Positions 11,444 to 22,102 of a stretch of 64,000 nt of DNA are shown here, one piece after another. How positions within the stretch are numbered: position 1 is the first letter of the stretch; each line of letters begins with the position of its first letter. The translations under genes and the position numbers were made by a program. The DNA lies in assembly GCA_022225965.2 (NCBI GenBank), contig JAKJXP020000021.1, forward strand, positions 62,001-126,000, read 5' to 3'. The notes beneath the pieces were generated by a model that was given only the letters and a program-made list of their open reading frames with translations, was not told the origin of the DNA and did no database searches. This DNA comes from Diatrype stigma. Lineage: Eukaryota; Ascomycota; Sordariomycetes; Xylariales; Diatrypaceae.

Positions 11444-13000
11444 ATGTCTCTCCCCAACCTTCACTTCCTTCCTCCCGAAATACTCCATGACATCGTACTC
11501 GAGACCATGTCAGATGGATTTGAAAGTCTCATGCTGAGCTGTCGGACAATCTACGCGCGCGGAGGTTGCTATATCACCACACATAATGCACTCCGCAAGA
11601 AATGGAGTCATATCGTCGTTGGGTACAGCCATTGGCACAGCCAGCGGGGGCACCCCTGGATGGGCCTCAAAGATCTGATCTACACCATATCTCGGGACGC
11701 TATCATCGCAGGATACATAAAATCCGTGAAATTCGAATTCAAACCCGACACGGTCCCCGGACCAGTGCCTGAAGGGCACTGGGTGCGCGACGAGGCCGAG
11801 TTGGAAGAGCTCAAGGCCTTTGTCCGGGGCTCGAAGTACTTGCAACGGGCCGGCGTTGACGTCGACGGGTGGGTGGCCAAAATGTTCGCGGAGAGACCAG
11901 CCCGCATTTACCCGGCCCATACAACAACCTTTTTGATGACTCTCCTGGAGGGTGTCGAGTCCCTGGAATTCGATGCCCACCTCTGGCAAAACGGAGTGAA
12001 ACACGCTTCTGTCGAATGTAGGTCGGAGCTCTCGGAAGTCATCGAGCTGGTCGCACGAGATACCCGCAGACCCAATAAGCAGGGAGGCAGTTGCGCTCTG
12101 AGCAAACTTCGGGTCCTCCGCACGACTGGTCTGCAACCGGTGAAGTACGGGCCTCATCCAGCAGAGGTAGGATGGGGATCTCTAGCGAGCCTCCTCGCGT
12201 TAGAGAACCTCGAGGAGCTGGCACTCCAGCACCCCACCAGCGTCTGCTATAGACCAGATCCCTTCCAGGACCGGATCATGGGGTCCTTCAGCTGGCCGTA
12301 TCCAGAGCTGTCCTCAAACCTGCGACGCCTTGAGTTGGTCTGGGGCCGCATTCCCGAGTTCCAGATTGGCTCCCTGCTCGCCCACACCCCCCGACTCGAG
12401 TCGTTGAAGTACGTCCACCACGACAACCGCGAGCACCCCAGGCCGGGATGGGACGCCGGTGCCTTCGTCGCCGAGGTTGGCAAGCACTGCGGCGACCGGC
12501 TCACGGACCTCCACATCGAGTGCGACCACTTCGACCGGATAGTCACCAGGGGCGTTGTCTCCATGCGCGAGTTCACCCGTCTCCGGACCGTCTGGCTGGG
12601 CGGCCTCATCTTCTGTGGGGCTCCATATGTGGCCGGCAGCGCTCGCTCACATTCTAGAGATGATGCCAGATGGGACCTCAGCACATTGCATCCCCTCACT
12701 AAGATCTTGCCGCCATCTGTTACTCGGCTGTGCCTGGAGGTGGGTGACTACATAGTTCTCTCCCTCGGCCATAACCACTTGCAGCCTCCCCAGTCCCACA
12801 CCTGGCTGGTGCTTGCTCCCCTGATTTCTGGCTTCGCAAAGAATCGGGCGACTTGCCTCCCGCAGTTGGAGCAGTTCGTGGTCCGATGCCGACAACCCTA
12901 CCAAGAGAGACAGGGTCATGAGGAGGTTCGCGCCGCCCGAGCCGCCGCCGAGGCCGAGGGTGTTGTCTTTCGAAGGATCCTGGGGCTGCCTCGAAATTGA
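11444..13000 (+). CDS. F-box-like protein with leucine-rich C-terminal region
   Basis: Intronless, 518 residues. The start is LPNLHFLPPEILHDIVLETM, the LPxEIL pattern that opens an F-box, followed by a Cys-containing second half (LMLSCRTIYARGGCY). F-boxes bind Skp1 and make their host the substrate adaptor of an SCF ubiquitin ligase. The remaining 450 residues contain irregular leucine-rich segments (SLASLLALENLEELAL, SNLRRLELVW, LLAHTPRLESLKYVHH), as in many rapidly evolving fungal F-box/LRR-like proteins where this region selects the substrate. No other domain is visible. The ATG used lies directly after the pyrimidine-rich leader. The F-box match is partial, so binding to Skp1 is inferred. 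Confidence 0.7.
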   Translation: MSLPNLHFLPPEILHDIVLETMSDGFESLMLSCRTIYARGGCYITTHNALRKKWSHIVVGYSHWHSQRGHPWMGLKDLIYTISRDAIIAGYIKSVKFEFKPDTVPGPVPEGHWVRDEAELEELKAFVRGSKYLQRAGVDVDGWVAKMFAERPARIYPAHTTTFLMTLLEGVESLEFDAHLWQNGVKHASVECRSELSEVIELVARDTRRPNKQGGSCALSKLRVLRTTGLQPVKYGPHPAEVGWGSLASLLALENLEELALQHPTSVCYRPDPFQDRIMGSFSWPYPELSSNLRRLELVWGRIPEFQIGSLLAHTPRLESLKYVHHDNREHPRPGWDAGAFVAEVGKHCGDRLTDLHIECDHFDRIVTRGVVSMREFTRLRTVWLGGLIFCGAPYVAGSARSHSRDDARWDLSTLHPLTKILPPSVTRLCLEVGDYIVLSLGHNHLQPPQSHTWLVLAPLISGFAKNRATCLPQLEQFVVRCRQPYQERQGHEEVRAARAAAEAEGVVFRRILGLPRN

Positions 13001-13660
13001 TTTTCTTTATTGCACGGTCGCGTGTCTCATTGGGAGTTATTTAGCCACGGGAATTCACCATGCTGGGTTTCTTGACTTATTTGTTTTGTACTTGACTAGG
13101 CTGGAATTGAAAATAACAAATATCCCCCATCCGCTGCCCCTTGATGTCATCGAGGCTAGGCCACTCTTCAAAATGACATCCCACTTGGCGGAGATGAGGG
13201 CCAGACTCACTACAGATATCCGCTGTCGCCCCAAGCGAATAGATACCGAAGGGATGGATTGCAGAAGCTCTTGGCAACCACTTCGTGGCAACGGCGTTGC
13301 AGTGGTTGCGTTGCTAGACACCCTGCTTGTCTGTTACTTTGGTACACCTCTTTACGGGATAAGAACTTTCACATATTGTCATTAGGCATAAAATTTAGCA
13401 ATGAATCACGGGTGCATTATCTTATGAGGTAGCCGGTTTCGATAAAGGGGAGATAATTCCAATGCACTATTATGATGTTAATCTCCATGCAGTCGTTGAA
13501 GGTCTCGTACAACTTTCGGATCATTCAAAACTTTCCAAGAAGTCAAATCAAAGGGAACACAATCATATGTTATTCTATTCTATTCAAAGTCAGTAGAAGC
13601 CACTCTGATTATCAGAATGGCTGGCTAATGCGTAGTTCAACAGACATGGTTCAGCTACAA
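13001..13660. other. Convergent intergenic region
   Basis: Lies between two genes that converge, so it should hold only their 3' UTRs and termination signals. Nothing else is seen. Confidence 0.6.
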
Positions 13661-14677
13661 TCAAAAGATGTAGTCATCAGCATCATCGGGAGTCCAATCG
13701 CTGTAAGTGTCAGATTCGTAGCCAGCGTCGTCGCAACGGTCGGTCTGATCCTCTAAGAAGCCAAGGTAAGACATCGACGATTTCAGCGAACGATAATCCC
13801 TGTTCTGACGACGAACCTTGTACTTGTGATCCACGTCGTCCACCTCGAACTTCGCCTTCTCAAAGTCGATGAGAAAGACCTTTCCCTCGCCCTCGCGCTC
13901 GCCCTTGCCGTCCTTGGCCTTGATGCTGCAGCAGAGGAAGTTCTCCGTATGAGCGCTGCCGTGGTAGATGCCGTGCTCATGCAGCCGCTTGAGCGCATCG
14001 TGGCACGCTTCGAGGGTGGCGGGCCGGGCCTGGTCGGCACCCTCGAGCCACTCGAGCAGAAAGCCGACGACGCGGCCCGACTCGGTGACGTGTCCGAGGA
14101 ACCGGGGGGTGAGGCCCGTCCCCTCGAGCGCCCGGTACGCGCGAATCTCGCGCTCCACCCAGGGCAGCTGGGAGGGGAAGTCGGCGATCTTCATCAGCAT
14201 CGTGCCGGGGAACGACGGGTGCGCGACGCGCCGCAGCTTCTCAGCCCTCTTGCTCGCGTCGGGGCACCGCTCGACCGTGGCCAGGTCGAAGTAGTCGATG
14301 CGGGTGGGGTGCCAGGCGTTGCCGGCCTCGGGGAGCGCCAGCGTCTCCAGGCGCGAGAAGCACGGCGCCCCGGTCTGGGGATCCTTGCTGATGCGCCCGA
14401 CGTTCCAGGCGCCGACAGGAAACGGCGGAAAGTCTACGGCGAGCTCGTCGTTGTGCATCTTGTCGACCCAGTACTTGGGGTAGACTCCGTACTCGACTAA
14501 CACGTACTTGATGGACTTGCCGTCGACTAGGAAGCGACACTTGGATGGGTCGTCGTCCCGGGCCCAACTATCGTCCCTGGCAGCCAACAGCTCGAAGTTG
14601 GTGGTAGTAGCCATCGTGGCGATAGTTTCGTGTCCAACGTCTGTGGTCTTGGAGTTGGAAATTTCGGAGGAGAGCAT
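13661..14677 (-). CDS. Protein kinase-fold protein, probable pseudokinase
   Basis: Intronless, 338 residues from the ATG at 14677; an in-frame upstream extension overlaps the TATA box and is unlikely to be translated. The first about 115 residues are a family-specific lead-in. The kinase-like core has LMKIADF (beta-3 Lys), VEREIRAYRAL (alpha-C), RVVGFLLEWLEG (hinge), and then the loop RLHEHGIYHGSAHTENFL with VFLIDFEKAKF. It belongs to the large fungal family of small kinase-like proteins whose loop usually reads HGDLNxxNF. Here the catalytic Asp is Ser (codon AGC), while the metal-binding Asn and the Asp of the DFG-equivalent (DFE) are kept. This suggests nucleotide binding without normal phosphotransfer. 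A very acidic tail (DAGYESDTYSDWTPDDADDY) ends the protein. Confidence 0.7.
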   Translation of the reverse strand: MLSSEISNSKTTDVGHETIATMATTTNFELLAARDDSWARDDDPSKCRFLVDGKSIKYVLVEYGVYPKYWVDKMHNDELAVDFPPFPVGAWNVGRISKDPQTGAPCFSRLETLALPEAGNAWHPTRIDYFDLATVERCPDASKRAEKLRRVAHPSFPGTMLMKIADFPSQLPWVEREIRAYRALEGTGLTPRFLGHVTESGRVVGFLLEWLEGADQARPATLEACHDALKRLHEHGIYHGSAHTENFLCCSIKAKDGKGEREGEGKVFLIDFEKAKFEVDDVDHKYKVRRQNRDYRSLKSSMSYLGFLEDQTDRCDDAGYESDTYSDWTPDDADDYIF

Positions 14678-15141
14678 AGTGATAGTGGTGTGAGCGTGAG
14701 GAAAGGTAGCAGTGTGATGTTTCAAAGTTTTTATAAGGAAATGTGAGTGTATGTGGTGAGTTCTGTGTATCAAACGCAGAGAAGCACACAGCTTAATATA
14801 TTTCCTGGTAACAAGACACACGTACATGCCCCGTCACCACAAATTCTTTCAGGGGTAACAGCACCGTTCATACGCCCCTACCTCATCAATCAAATGTTAT
14901 TAAGAACAATAGATGTGAAAATGATACTCTGTTTTCCGAGACTATTGCATTGTAAGTAATGAAATGGTGCTTTGTTGATACTGAGGTCGCTAGCCACCCC
15001 TTTGTTCATAGGCTTACCGCTTGAAGAGACAAAACGCATCACGTATGTCACCTCAGAATGGGCACTAACTACCGAACCATTGTACCAACTGCTATCTAGA
15101 TTGGATTGGCAAGATATGAAACGACAATACTATTATCATCG
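14678..15141. other. Intergenic, no gene seen
   Basis: Holds the 5' flank of the pseudokinase gene and the 3' flank of the SDR gene, both on the minus strand. No coding sequence is supported. Confidence 0.6.
14728..14735 (-). promoter_or_regulatory. Putative TATA box of the pseudokinase gene
   Basis: On the minus strand this reads TATAAAAA, 51 bp ahead of the chosen ATG at 14677. It supports that ATG over the upstream in-frame one. Confidence 0.5.
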
Positions 15142-16158
15142 TCAGGGTTGTTTCACCGTCTTCAAACCGCCATCAAGCTCTTCTCTTTGCTGCTTCATGA
15201 TAGACAGATACACTTTATCTTGGATCGACCGGGGAAATGGCGTCATGACAGAACCTAGCAATTCGGCCATCGCGTGCCTCCAACAGGCATGAACAATTCC
15301 GTTGTCGTGTCCAGCTCTGGCCAAGATAGCTTTCGCTACCGTCCCAGCGTTCGGGACAAACAGCGACGGCTGTTCTGTGAAGCCTCGGGCCCCAGTGACC
15401 TTGCCGAGCCTAACTCCCAAGACCTCCACCTCGCTCGCTGAGCCCTCCATCACCATCTCCAGGCGCAGCGCCCGGGTGGCCGTCATGAGGAACGACTTGC
15501 TAGCGCCGTAGGTGGCGAGCAGAGGCAAGCCCTGGTCTGCCATGGAACTGACGTTGATCAGCACGGATGGGGAGTTCCGCATCAGGTTCGGGAGAAGCAC
15601 CCGCGACAGGTGCCACGGGAACAGGGCGTTGAGGTTGATGTTCCTCGTGACCGTAGCTTCGGGCGACTCCGTCAGCGATATGCAGGAGGGGTTCGCCGGG
15701 CCTCCCCCCACGTTATTGATGACCACGGTCAGACGTATATCGTCTAGCTCTTGTCGGATGGCGTCGAAGTCTACCGGTACCTGTCCTGTGCTGTCGCCGG
15801 ACTTCTCAGCTGCAATGGCCGCTACCGCCTCTGGATCGGCAATGAGGATCCGGAAAGACCGCCCGGGAAACTCCTCTTGAAGCTCGGACGTCACCCGGGA
15901 TAGCTTTTCACGGCTCCGTCCGTGGAGCACCACGTTGAACCCGCGAGCCGCAAGCTGACTGGTGAGAGCACGACCAATCCCGCCGGATGCGCCTGTGACT
16001 AGGGCCCACGGCTCGTCGCCGGCCAGGGATTTGTGGGCATAGCGATCGAGCCGAGACGGCCGGACGTACAGCACGATCAAGTTGAGAGTCTTGACGAGGA
16101 TCGCCGAGATCGTGACAGCGCCAACCACGCTGACTATCTGGGTCAGTGCAGCCGCCAT
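15142..16158 (-). CDS. Membrane-bound short-chain dehydrogenase/reductase (HSD17B12/3-ketoacyl reductase-like)
   Basis: Intronless, 338 residues. An N-terminal hydrophobic segment (about residues 8-31) anchors the protein, probably in the ER. The Rossmann fold follows with the NADP(H)-binding TGASGGIG at about 55-62, the basic HGRSREKL that favours NADPH, NNVGG (a variant of NNAG), the catalytic Ser in INVSSMAD, and YGASK (Tyr and Lys). The layout is that of the 17-beta-HSD type 12/very-long-chain 3-oxoacyl-CoA reductase group, but it is too divergent, and lacks a clear KKxx ER retrieval tail, to be called the essential elongase reductase. It is more likely a paralogue acting on another lipid or polyketide ketone. 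No biosynthetic neighbours suggest a pathway. Confidence 0.8.
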   Translation of the reverse strand: MAAALTQIVSVVGAVTISAILVKTLNLIVLYVRPSRLDRYAHKSLAGDEPWALVTGASGGIGRALTSQLAARGFNVVLHGRSREKLSRVTSELQEEFPGRSFRILIADPEAVAAIAAEKSGDSTGQVPVDFDAIRQELDDIRLTVVINNVGGGPANPSCISLTESPEATVTRNINLNALFPWHLSRVLLPNLMRNSPSVLINVSSMADQGLPLLATYGASKSFLMTATRALRLEMVMEGSASEVEVLGVRLGKVTGARGFTEQPSLFVPNAGTVAKAILARAGHDNGIVHACWRHAMAELLGSVMTPFPRSIQDKVYLSIMKQQREELDGGLKTVKQP

Positions 16159-16759
16159 CTGGATTACAGCAACGTGGTATACAGATTTAGTTATGCTTCG
16201 AGCTGGGTCAATTGGAATTGGAATTGAGAAGCTTGGAATCGGCGGTGTCTTTTATCGCGTAGGATATATATGGAGTTGACTAGTTCCTTAGGCCCTTGGT
16301 CGTGGAGCCTATCCACTCCTAAGTCTATACGAAAGTCCTGTAGGATTCAGCGATTTACGAATCAGGATTCAAATAGGGACAATGGGATATATGCTATCGG
16401 AAATGATCATTACTTATATCGCCATGTAGGCTCTGGGCTTCGGAGCTAGGACTTATTGAGTGTTTGCATCGTGCTAATAGGATCCCGGACGCAGGTTATA
16501 CCTTTCCGAACATTGACCAACCTCGTTCCTAACTCTAAACAAGGATCCCCTTACTTCGTACTTCGTTCGCAACATGGTCATGAGGTAAAGCTGGCCAAAC
16601 GCTTACCTCTTATTCGTCCGCAAATATGTCTTGATTATTTATCATTTTCCTTCGTTGCTGAAACCTGCTTGATTGCTTCAATGTCAGCCTTGACAGCTTC
16701 GAATAATGCCCGACTCATTAAATGATACTTAGGCGGGGAACCTCTCGCTGCATATCTGA
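16159..16759. other. Intergenic, no gene seen
   Basis: Separates two minus-strand genes. Short open frames only; no motif recognised. Confidence 0.55.
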
Positions 16760-18246
16760 TCACTCGCTCTTGACATTGGCACCTCTAAAGTAGTCGCTAC
16801 ATGAAACCTCTTGGGCCGAGATACGATCTTCTGGCCGATACTGTAATAATCGACCCAAGAGGCCAGCAAACATATCAATCTCCGAGGGAGAGATATCTCG
16901 ATGGATGACATCCCGGCTCTCTTCGGACATATACCATAAGCCCGGCGCTAATGTCTCCTGAAGCGATCGTGCACCTTCGGCTACAGAGGGGTGAGTAGTC
17001 CCAAGCCCCTCTGCCCAGTTGGGATTGCTCATGATGGCAACCGCGCGGCCCTGACTATCTGGCGTGTCCCGATATATGGCCTTGCGTCTCTGCCAGGTGG
17101 TAGACCACCAAGGTTCCGGGAGCGGTCCCAGAACCTGAACCATGGCGTCAAGATAATCGTCGTCCTCGTCGTCAAAGACGTTGAAGATCTTCCGACCTGT
17201 ACGGATCTCGAAAAGCGTGCAGCCCAGTGCCCAGAGATCTGAGCCAACACCGGCGGTCTTCTTCAAGATGACTTCCGGGCTGCGATATGGGCCCGGTATA
17301 CCTAGATCTTTCGGGGGAGCAGATGTCTTGAAAGACTCGCCGAGGTCGATAAGGCAGGGTTCTAGGCTGATATGACGACTATCCACGTTACGCCACCGAA
17401 CAGGATAGACTAGGTACTGGGGTGCAGTCATTTCATCGTGTGTACTTATCTCGGGGTGTGCGGTTAGATCGTCGTATGCACTTATCTCCTCGTGGGTTTC
17501 TCCTGAGAGCTTTAGAACTCTGTTTTGCACAGGCTCTCCCAGGATTCGAACAACCTCCTCTTCTGAGCACCCATCAAGACCAGAGACTTTGTGCAGAATG
17601 TTGGCAGGCGTGAGATCTACCACCATGTGAGCATGTTGCGGCGTTTCGAGATGGTTTAATGGGCATTCTCACCTCCGTGGCATATATCGCGCCGATGAAG
17701 AAATCCCAAGGCCTTGGTGACCTTGAGGCAAATCCGTTTTAGCACACCATCAGGGTCCTCAGAATCAAAAAGACCGAGCGCGACACTAGGACCTAACACA
17801 GGATAAACGAAACAGAGGTGACTTCCATTGGGGCCCTGTATATTGAATTGGTCGAGGGGTAGAGCGATATAGGCCGATCCGTCACAGTGACTGGAACCTA
17901 ACACATTTCCCAATTCGGTGAGATGGAATTCGCCATAGTCTGGGGTTGAAGCTTCGGCCAGGAGTATCTTGAGGGCCACATATTTGAGCCCACTGTCCTG
18001 AATATCTCTGCAAAGCCAGACGTTGGCAAGCCCACCGCTCCCTAGCTTGTGCATGATTCGATAGCGTCCATTTATGAGATCACGTAGATGAACAGGATGG
18101 TGACCGCCGGGTTCGTAGTCATGGAGCATCTCCAGACCAAAAGGTGCCCGTTCCAGGATAAGGCCATTACCAGGAAACTCTTCCAGGTTGTCCTCCCCCA
18201 TATCTTCCGGGTTCGGCGATGGTATAGAAGACCCAGTCGAAGACAT
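16760..18246 (-). CDS. SRPK-like serine/threonine protein kinase
   Basis: Two exons, 18246-17673 and 17616-16760, with a 56-nt intron (GTGAGA...GGTAG) that joins in phase 1 inside the catalytic loop and restores CHGDLTPANIL; total 476 residues. Kinase landmarks in order: glycine loop KLGSGGLANVWL (about residue 67), VALKIL (beta-3 Lys), catalytic loop HGDLTPANIL, LIDLGES (DLG instead of DFG, as in SR-protein kinases), YRSPEVIL (APE-like) and DLWALGCTLFEI. All catalytic residues are present. The insert between the catalytic loop and DLG is long, as in SRPK/Sky1-type kinases. Such single-copy SRPK-like genes are common as expanded, variable paralogues in Pezizomycotina, so the target may not be splicing factors. 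Confidence 0.8.
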
Positions 18247-19497
18247 GATATGATCTGGGTAGAGCGTGGGAAATGACTTGGAGCTGAAGAAGCGTCGATG
18301 GTGAGACCGGCTTTATCTAAGAATCATTATCATTGTGTTACAAGTTACAGGCATTGGGTTGGAGTCTTGCTATTGGATACTGCAGTAAACGGTTGGCTAT
18401 TTTCTGCAGTGACCCACATACATTGCCGGTATTGAATGCCGACCCATTCACGCCGTTACGCTCAAAACTTGCCTAGGCGGAAAAAGAGAAAGGGGAACAC
18501 ATATAGCGCTGCGTAGACCTACCTAATGGCGGCCCCGACGGCGGCTCCGGCAGCAGCCCCGTTGTTTCGGCCGCACTCCGGCACCGTCCGTACTACCTGT
18601 AGTTGATCTCATATGGCACCCATACGATCAAATACAAACGGAGAACAATCGATCTCTGATTTTGGGACTTAGGGAGCGGAAGAGGTCTGTATATACCTAG
18701 ATATGATGTGCGCCAAACCGCTACTAGACGCCGATCGCTGTATGATGTAAAGCAACCTCTCCTATTTATATTTAGCCCCTAAATCACGACGCACCATGAA
18801 AATTAATATCTTCAGCTGCATGGGATTCAAAAGACATTGACCCTAATAAGTCAAGCGACTGGATCTGACTGCGACAATATAATATAAAGCCACGGATGCA
18901 TTCACCACACACAAATGATTCTTTACAAGCGACAGTCGACATCCGTGTGGGTGTATCTGCAACTAAGTCGTTGGGAGCAGCCGGCACTTGGGATGCCTCT
19001 CCAAATGGGTGATAACGCGACAAGGACCCCTGACCAAGCGGTTGTTTCAGATCGCATGCTTGGGTATCGGGAATTGCCTCGGAGCCATCTACTGTAGTAA
19101 GCAACAACAAGGTACTGCTTGGAGCAATCTAGTGAAGAGATGAATCGCACTTCTGGCAATCAATGTGTGCTATACCTAGCTATGTGTGGAAGTCGCGCAC
19201 GATAGAACATGCGTAACTAATCCATTACTAAGTTAGAACAACTTTACCATATACGATATAAGAAGTTCTTTCTGTAGCAAGGGTGGCCGTTAGCACCACA
19301 CAATCGACGGCCGGTGAACATCTCAGGCCTGGCGCGATGAGGGGGGTGGGTTGTCTTAGCTAGGCCGTCCGTCTCAGACCCGGCAATTCTAGCAGCTACC
19401 TTAACTTAGCTGCCTTGTGGGCCCAGAATACTTAAAACCCTCAGATTCCTACCTCGCTCTACTTGGTTTATTTGCAGGTTCAACTTATCAGCTCGTC
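18247..19497. other. Divergent intergenic region
   Basis: Promoter region for the minus-strand kinase and the plus-strand monooxygenase. No gene is supported; a frame upstream of 19498 is an in-frame extension lacking family features. Confidence 0.55.
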
Positions 19498-21321
19498 ATG
19501 GCACCTACGGACTCCGAAGTGCACCCGGTGATCATAATAGGAGGCGGGGCGGTCGGTCTGGTTTCGTCCATCTATCTCTCCCTCCGGCAGGTTCCGCATC
19601 TGTTATTCGAGCGATACCCCGGCACTTCAATCCACCCGAAAGCATGCGGATACAACCCGATCAGTGTGGAGATATTCCGGGACCTGGGGGTGGAAGACGA
19701 GGTGTTGCGCCAGCGGGCCCCTATTGAGCGGGGGAGCCATACGGCATGGTATACCGGATTGGGATCTGCCGGTAGGGAGATATGCAAGAAGGAAGCCTGG
19801 AACGCGTACCAGGACGAATATGCGGGTGCTAGTACGGCGCAGTACGTCATTCTGCCGCAGATGCGCCTAGAGCCGATCTTGAAACGGCGCGCAGTCGAAC
19901 TCAACCCGCATGGCATTTTTAACAATGCGGAGGTCGTGGAGCTCTCCGAGGACGCCGCACAGGACCTTGTGGCAATCACTGTCCGGCATAAGGGCGAAGC
20001 GGGGAGGACCGAGGGAAAATCGTACCAAGCCCGATACGTTATCGCTGCCGATGGAGGCCGATTCTCGGCCGATAAGCTGGGCATCTCATGGTGTGGAGAA
20101 CGGGATATCGTCGCCATGATATCTTGCCATTTTCGAGCTCCCATCAGCGCGATACATGACCCGAACGTCTTCATCAGCTGGCTGATCAACCCCGAGCTCG
20201 GAGGCACCATTGGAACGGGATACCTGTACCACGTAGGTCCATATGCCCCGTCAACGCCAGAGACCGAGGAATGGATGTTCGTATTCGGCGCTCGGCCAGA
20301 CGATCCAGCCAATTTCGACAAAGACAAAGTGGTGACTCGTCTTCGCAGGAGCTTCGGCCTGCCAGACGATGCATTGAAGTTGGACGTCATCAGCATCAGC
20401 GAATGGAAAGTCCAGGCCATAGTCGCGGAGCACTACAGGTCCAAAGGCGGGAGAGTGTTCCTCGTTGGGGATGCCGCGCACCGCGTGCCTCCATGGGGAG
20501 CGCTTGGCCTAAACACCGGGCTCCAGGATATACAGAACTTGATTTGGAAATTAGACTTGGCCCTGAAATCAGACCGAGGACAAAGCGAAACAGGGAAGAG
20601 GGAAAGCTTCGATGCTCTTCTAGACACCTACGAAGAAGAACGCCGCCCGATCGCTGCAAGGGTAGCAACCACGAGCCTCGAAAATCTACGGAAGCACGGC
20701 CTGGTGATGGACCACGCCCTCGGCATCGATATCAAGAACGAAGTCGCTACGAACGTCGAAGCGATGCACAAATACTTTGACACTACGCACCCGGAACACG
20801 AGAAGATAAAGGAAGCTGTTTCGAGAGCCCTAGGAGTGATGGACACCGAGTTCCATGCCCTGGGTGCTGAAGTTGGCTGGTTCTACCCGTCGAAAGATGT
20901 CGACGGCGAAGGTGCGGCTACGCGGCATGATGGAGCGTTCCTGGAGAATGGAGAGTTCGATATACTGAATCATCATCCTTCGACCATCCCCGGCCATCAA
21001 CTACCCCACGCATGGCTGAAACGAGACGGCCAACTGCTGTCTACGAGGGACTTAGTTCTCAACGACAAGTATGTCCTGCTGGCACGGGAAGCAATCTGGA
21101 GGAAGGCAGAAGGAGAATATGTACATGTGGAGATCGTCGGTGCGGACGCCGGCTCTTGTCTGGATGTGAACGGGACCTGGGCAACTGTCTCTGGTGTAAG
21201 TAAGCAGGGGGCAGTGCTCGTGCGGCCAGACCGCATCGTAGCATGGAGAACACGGGGTGCGCCCGAAGATGAGTTGGCAGGGTTGGATAAGATCGTCCAA
21301 CGACTATTGAAGAAAACTTGA
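19498..21321 (+). CDS. FAD-dependent aromatic monooxygenase (phenol 2-monooxygenase/TfdB class)
   Basis: Intronless, 607 residues from the ATG at 19498, which lies directly ahead of the beta-alpha-beta FAD motif (HPVIIIGGGAVGLVSSIYL). Other class A flavoprotein marks are IAADGGRFSADKLGI (the DG motif region) and VFLVGDAAHRVPPWGALGLN (GD motif, FAD ribityl binding) with NTGLQDIQNLIWKL. The C-terminal about 150 residues match the thioredoxin-like domain of the phenol hydroxylase group (GAVLVRPDRIVAWR). The enzyme should use NAD(P)H and O2 to hydroxylate an aromatic or polyketide substrate in the cytosol. No transporter, PKS or ring-cleavage gene is adjacent, so a role in detoxification or aromatic catabolism is as likely as secondary metabolism. 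Confidence 0.85.
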   Translation: MAPTDSEVHPVIIIGGGAVGLVSSIYLSLRQVPHLLFERYPGTSIHPKACGYNPISVEIFRDLGVEDEVLRQRAPIERGSHTAWYTGLGSAGREICKKEAWNAYQDEYAGASTAQYVILPQMRLEPILKRRAVELNPHGIFNNAEVVELSEDAAQDLVAITVRHKGEAGRTEGKSYQARYVIAADGGRFSADKLGISWCGERDIVAMISCHFRAPISAIHDPNVFISWLINPELGGTIGTGYLYHVGPYAPSTPETEEWMFVFGARPDDPANFDKDKVVTRLRRSFGLPDDALKLDVISISEWKVQAIVAEHYRSKGGRVFLVGDAAHRVPPWGALGLNTGLQDIQNLIWKLDLALKSDRGQSETGKRESFDALLDTYEEERRPIAARVATTSLENLRKHGLVMDHALGIDIKNEVATNVEAMHKYFDTTHPEHEKIKEAVSRALGVMDTEFHALGAEVGWFYPSKDVDGEGAATRHDGAFLENGEFDILNHHPSTIPGHQLPHAWLKRDGQLLSTRDLVLNDKYVLLAREAIWRKAEGEYVHVEIVGADAGSCLDVNGTWATVSGVSKQGAVLVRPDRIVAWRTRGAPEDELAGLDKIVQRLLKKT

Positions 21322-22102
21322 GTATACCAAAGGGGTATAAGGTGCTTGGCCAATGCAAGCCCATGGCGGAACAAGAGCCTAAGAAGCTCATATACAGAAC
21401 ATCGCTTGACATAACTTCCGCCCCCAAAGGACTAACATATATCATGTTGGTGGTTGGCCTCTTGGCGTAAGTGTGGCTGTACCGAGCGAGCCTAGCCGCC
21501 AAAGGAAGTTGGAGGTGTATTCGCCTGTAAAGATTTGGACAATAGCCAATTTTATTTACTGCCTGCTAGGTACTTCCTCGGCGTCGCTTGCGCTGCTATC
21601 CGCCTTTCAGTCGCTATAGCACAGAGCTCAGAGGCGGTGGTCGACTGCTTCACCCTATGTGTACGGGTGCATCATATGAATTAGTAGCGCATAACTACCT
21701 CTTGTTGTTGCTCTTTGCAAACCACAATTGATTTAGACGCCGTTTTGAACGTGGGGCTCCCGACGCATTTCCATTGTTAGTTATGTAAACCAATGACAAC
21801 GCTTGCCTGAACAACCAACAGCATAGTTATGGTAGCATCGTGGAGTTTTGGATCCACTTAATCAACTTGCCCCCTATCCCCTGACCATTGGCGAGCAAGA
21901 TGATTGCCTACAACCACGGTCCCAGGACTTCCTAGGAGAATTACCTCTTTCTCTCAGTTTCCCCCTTTGCAGGCAAACAGACTGGACCTGTCAAAACCTA
22001 CGGCGTCTGCTGCGTATTTGTTGGGATGGCCTAGGCTCTTTTCGTTCTGAACTACAGAGCATCTTCCTACGAAGCAAGATATACGGAGTATAGCAGAACA
22101 CT
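21322..22102. other. Intergenic, no gene seen
   Basis: Downstream of the monooxygenase and upstream of the lectin-like gene. No coding sequence or repeat is supported. Confidence 0.6.
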
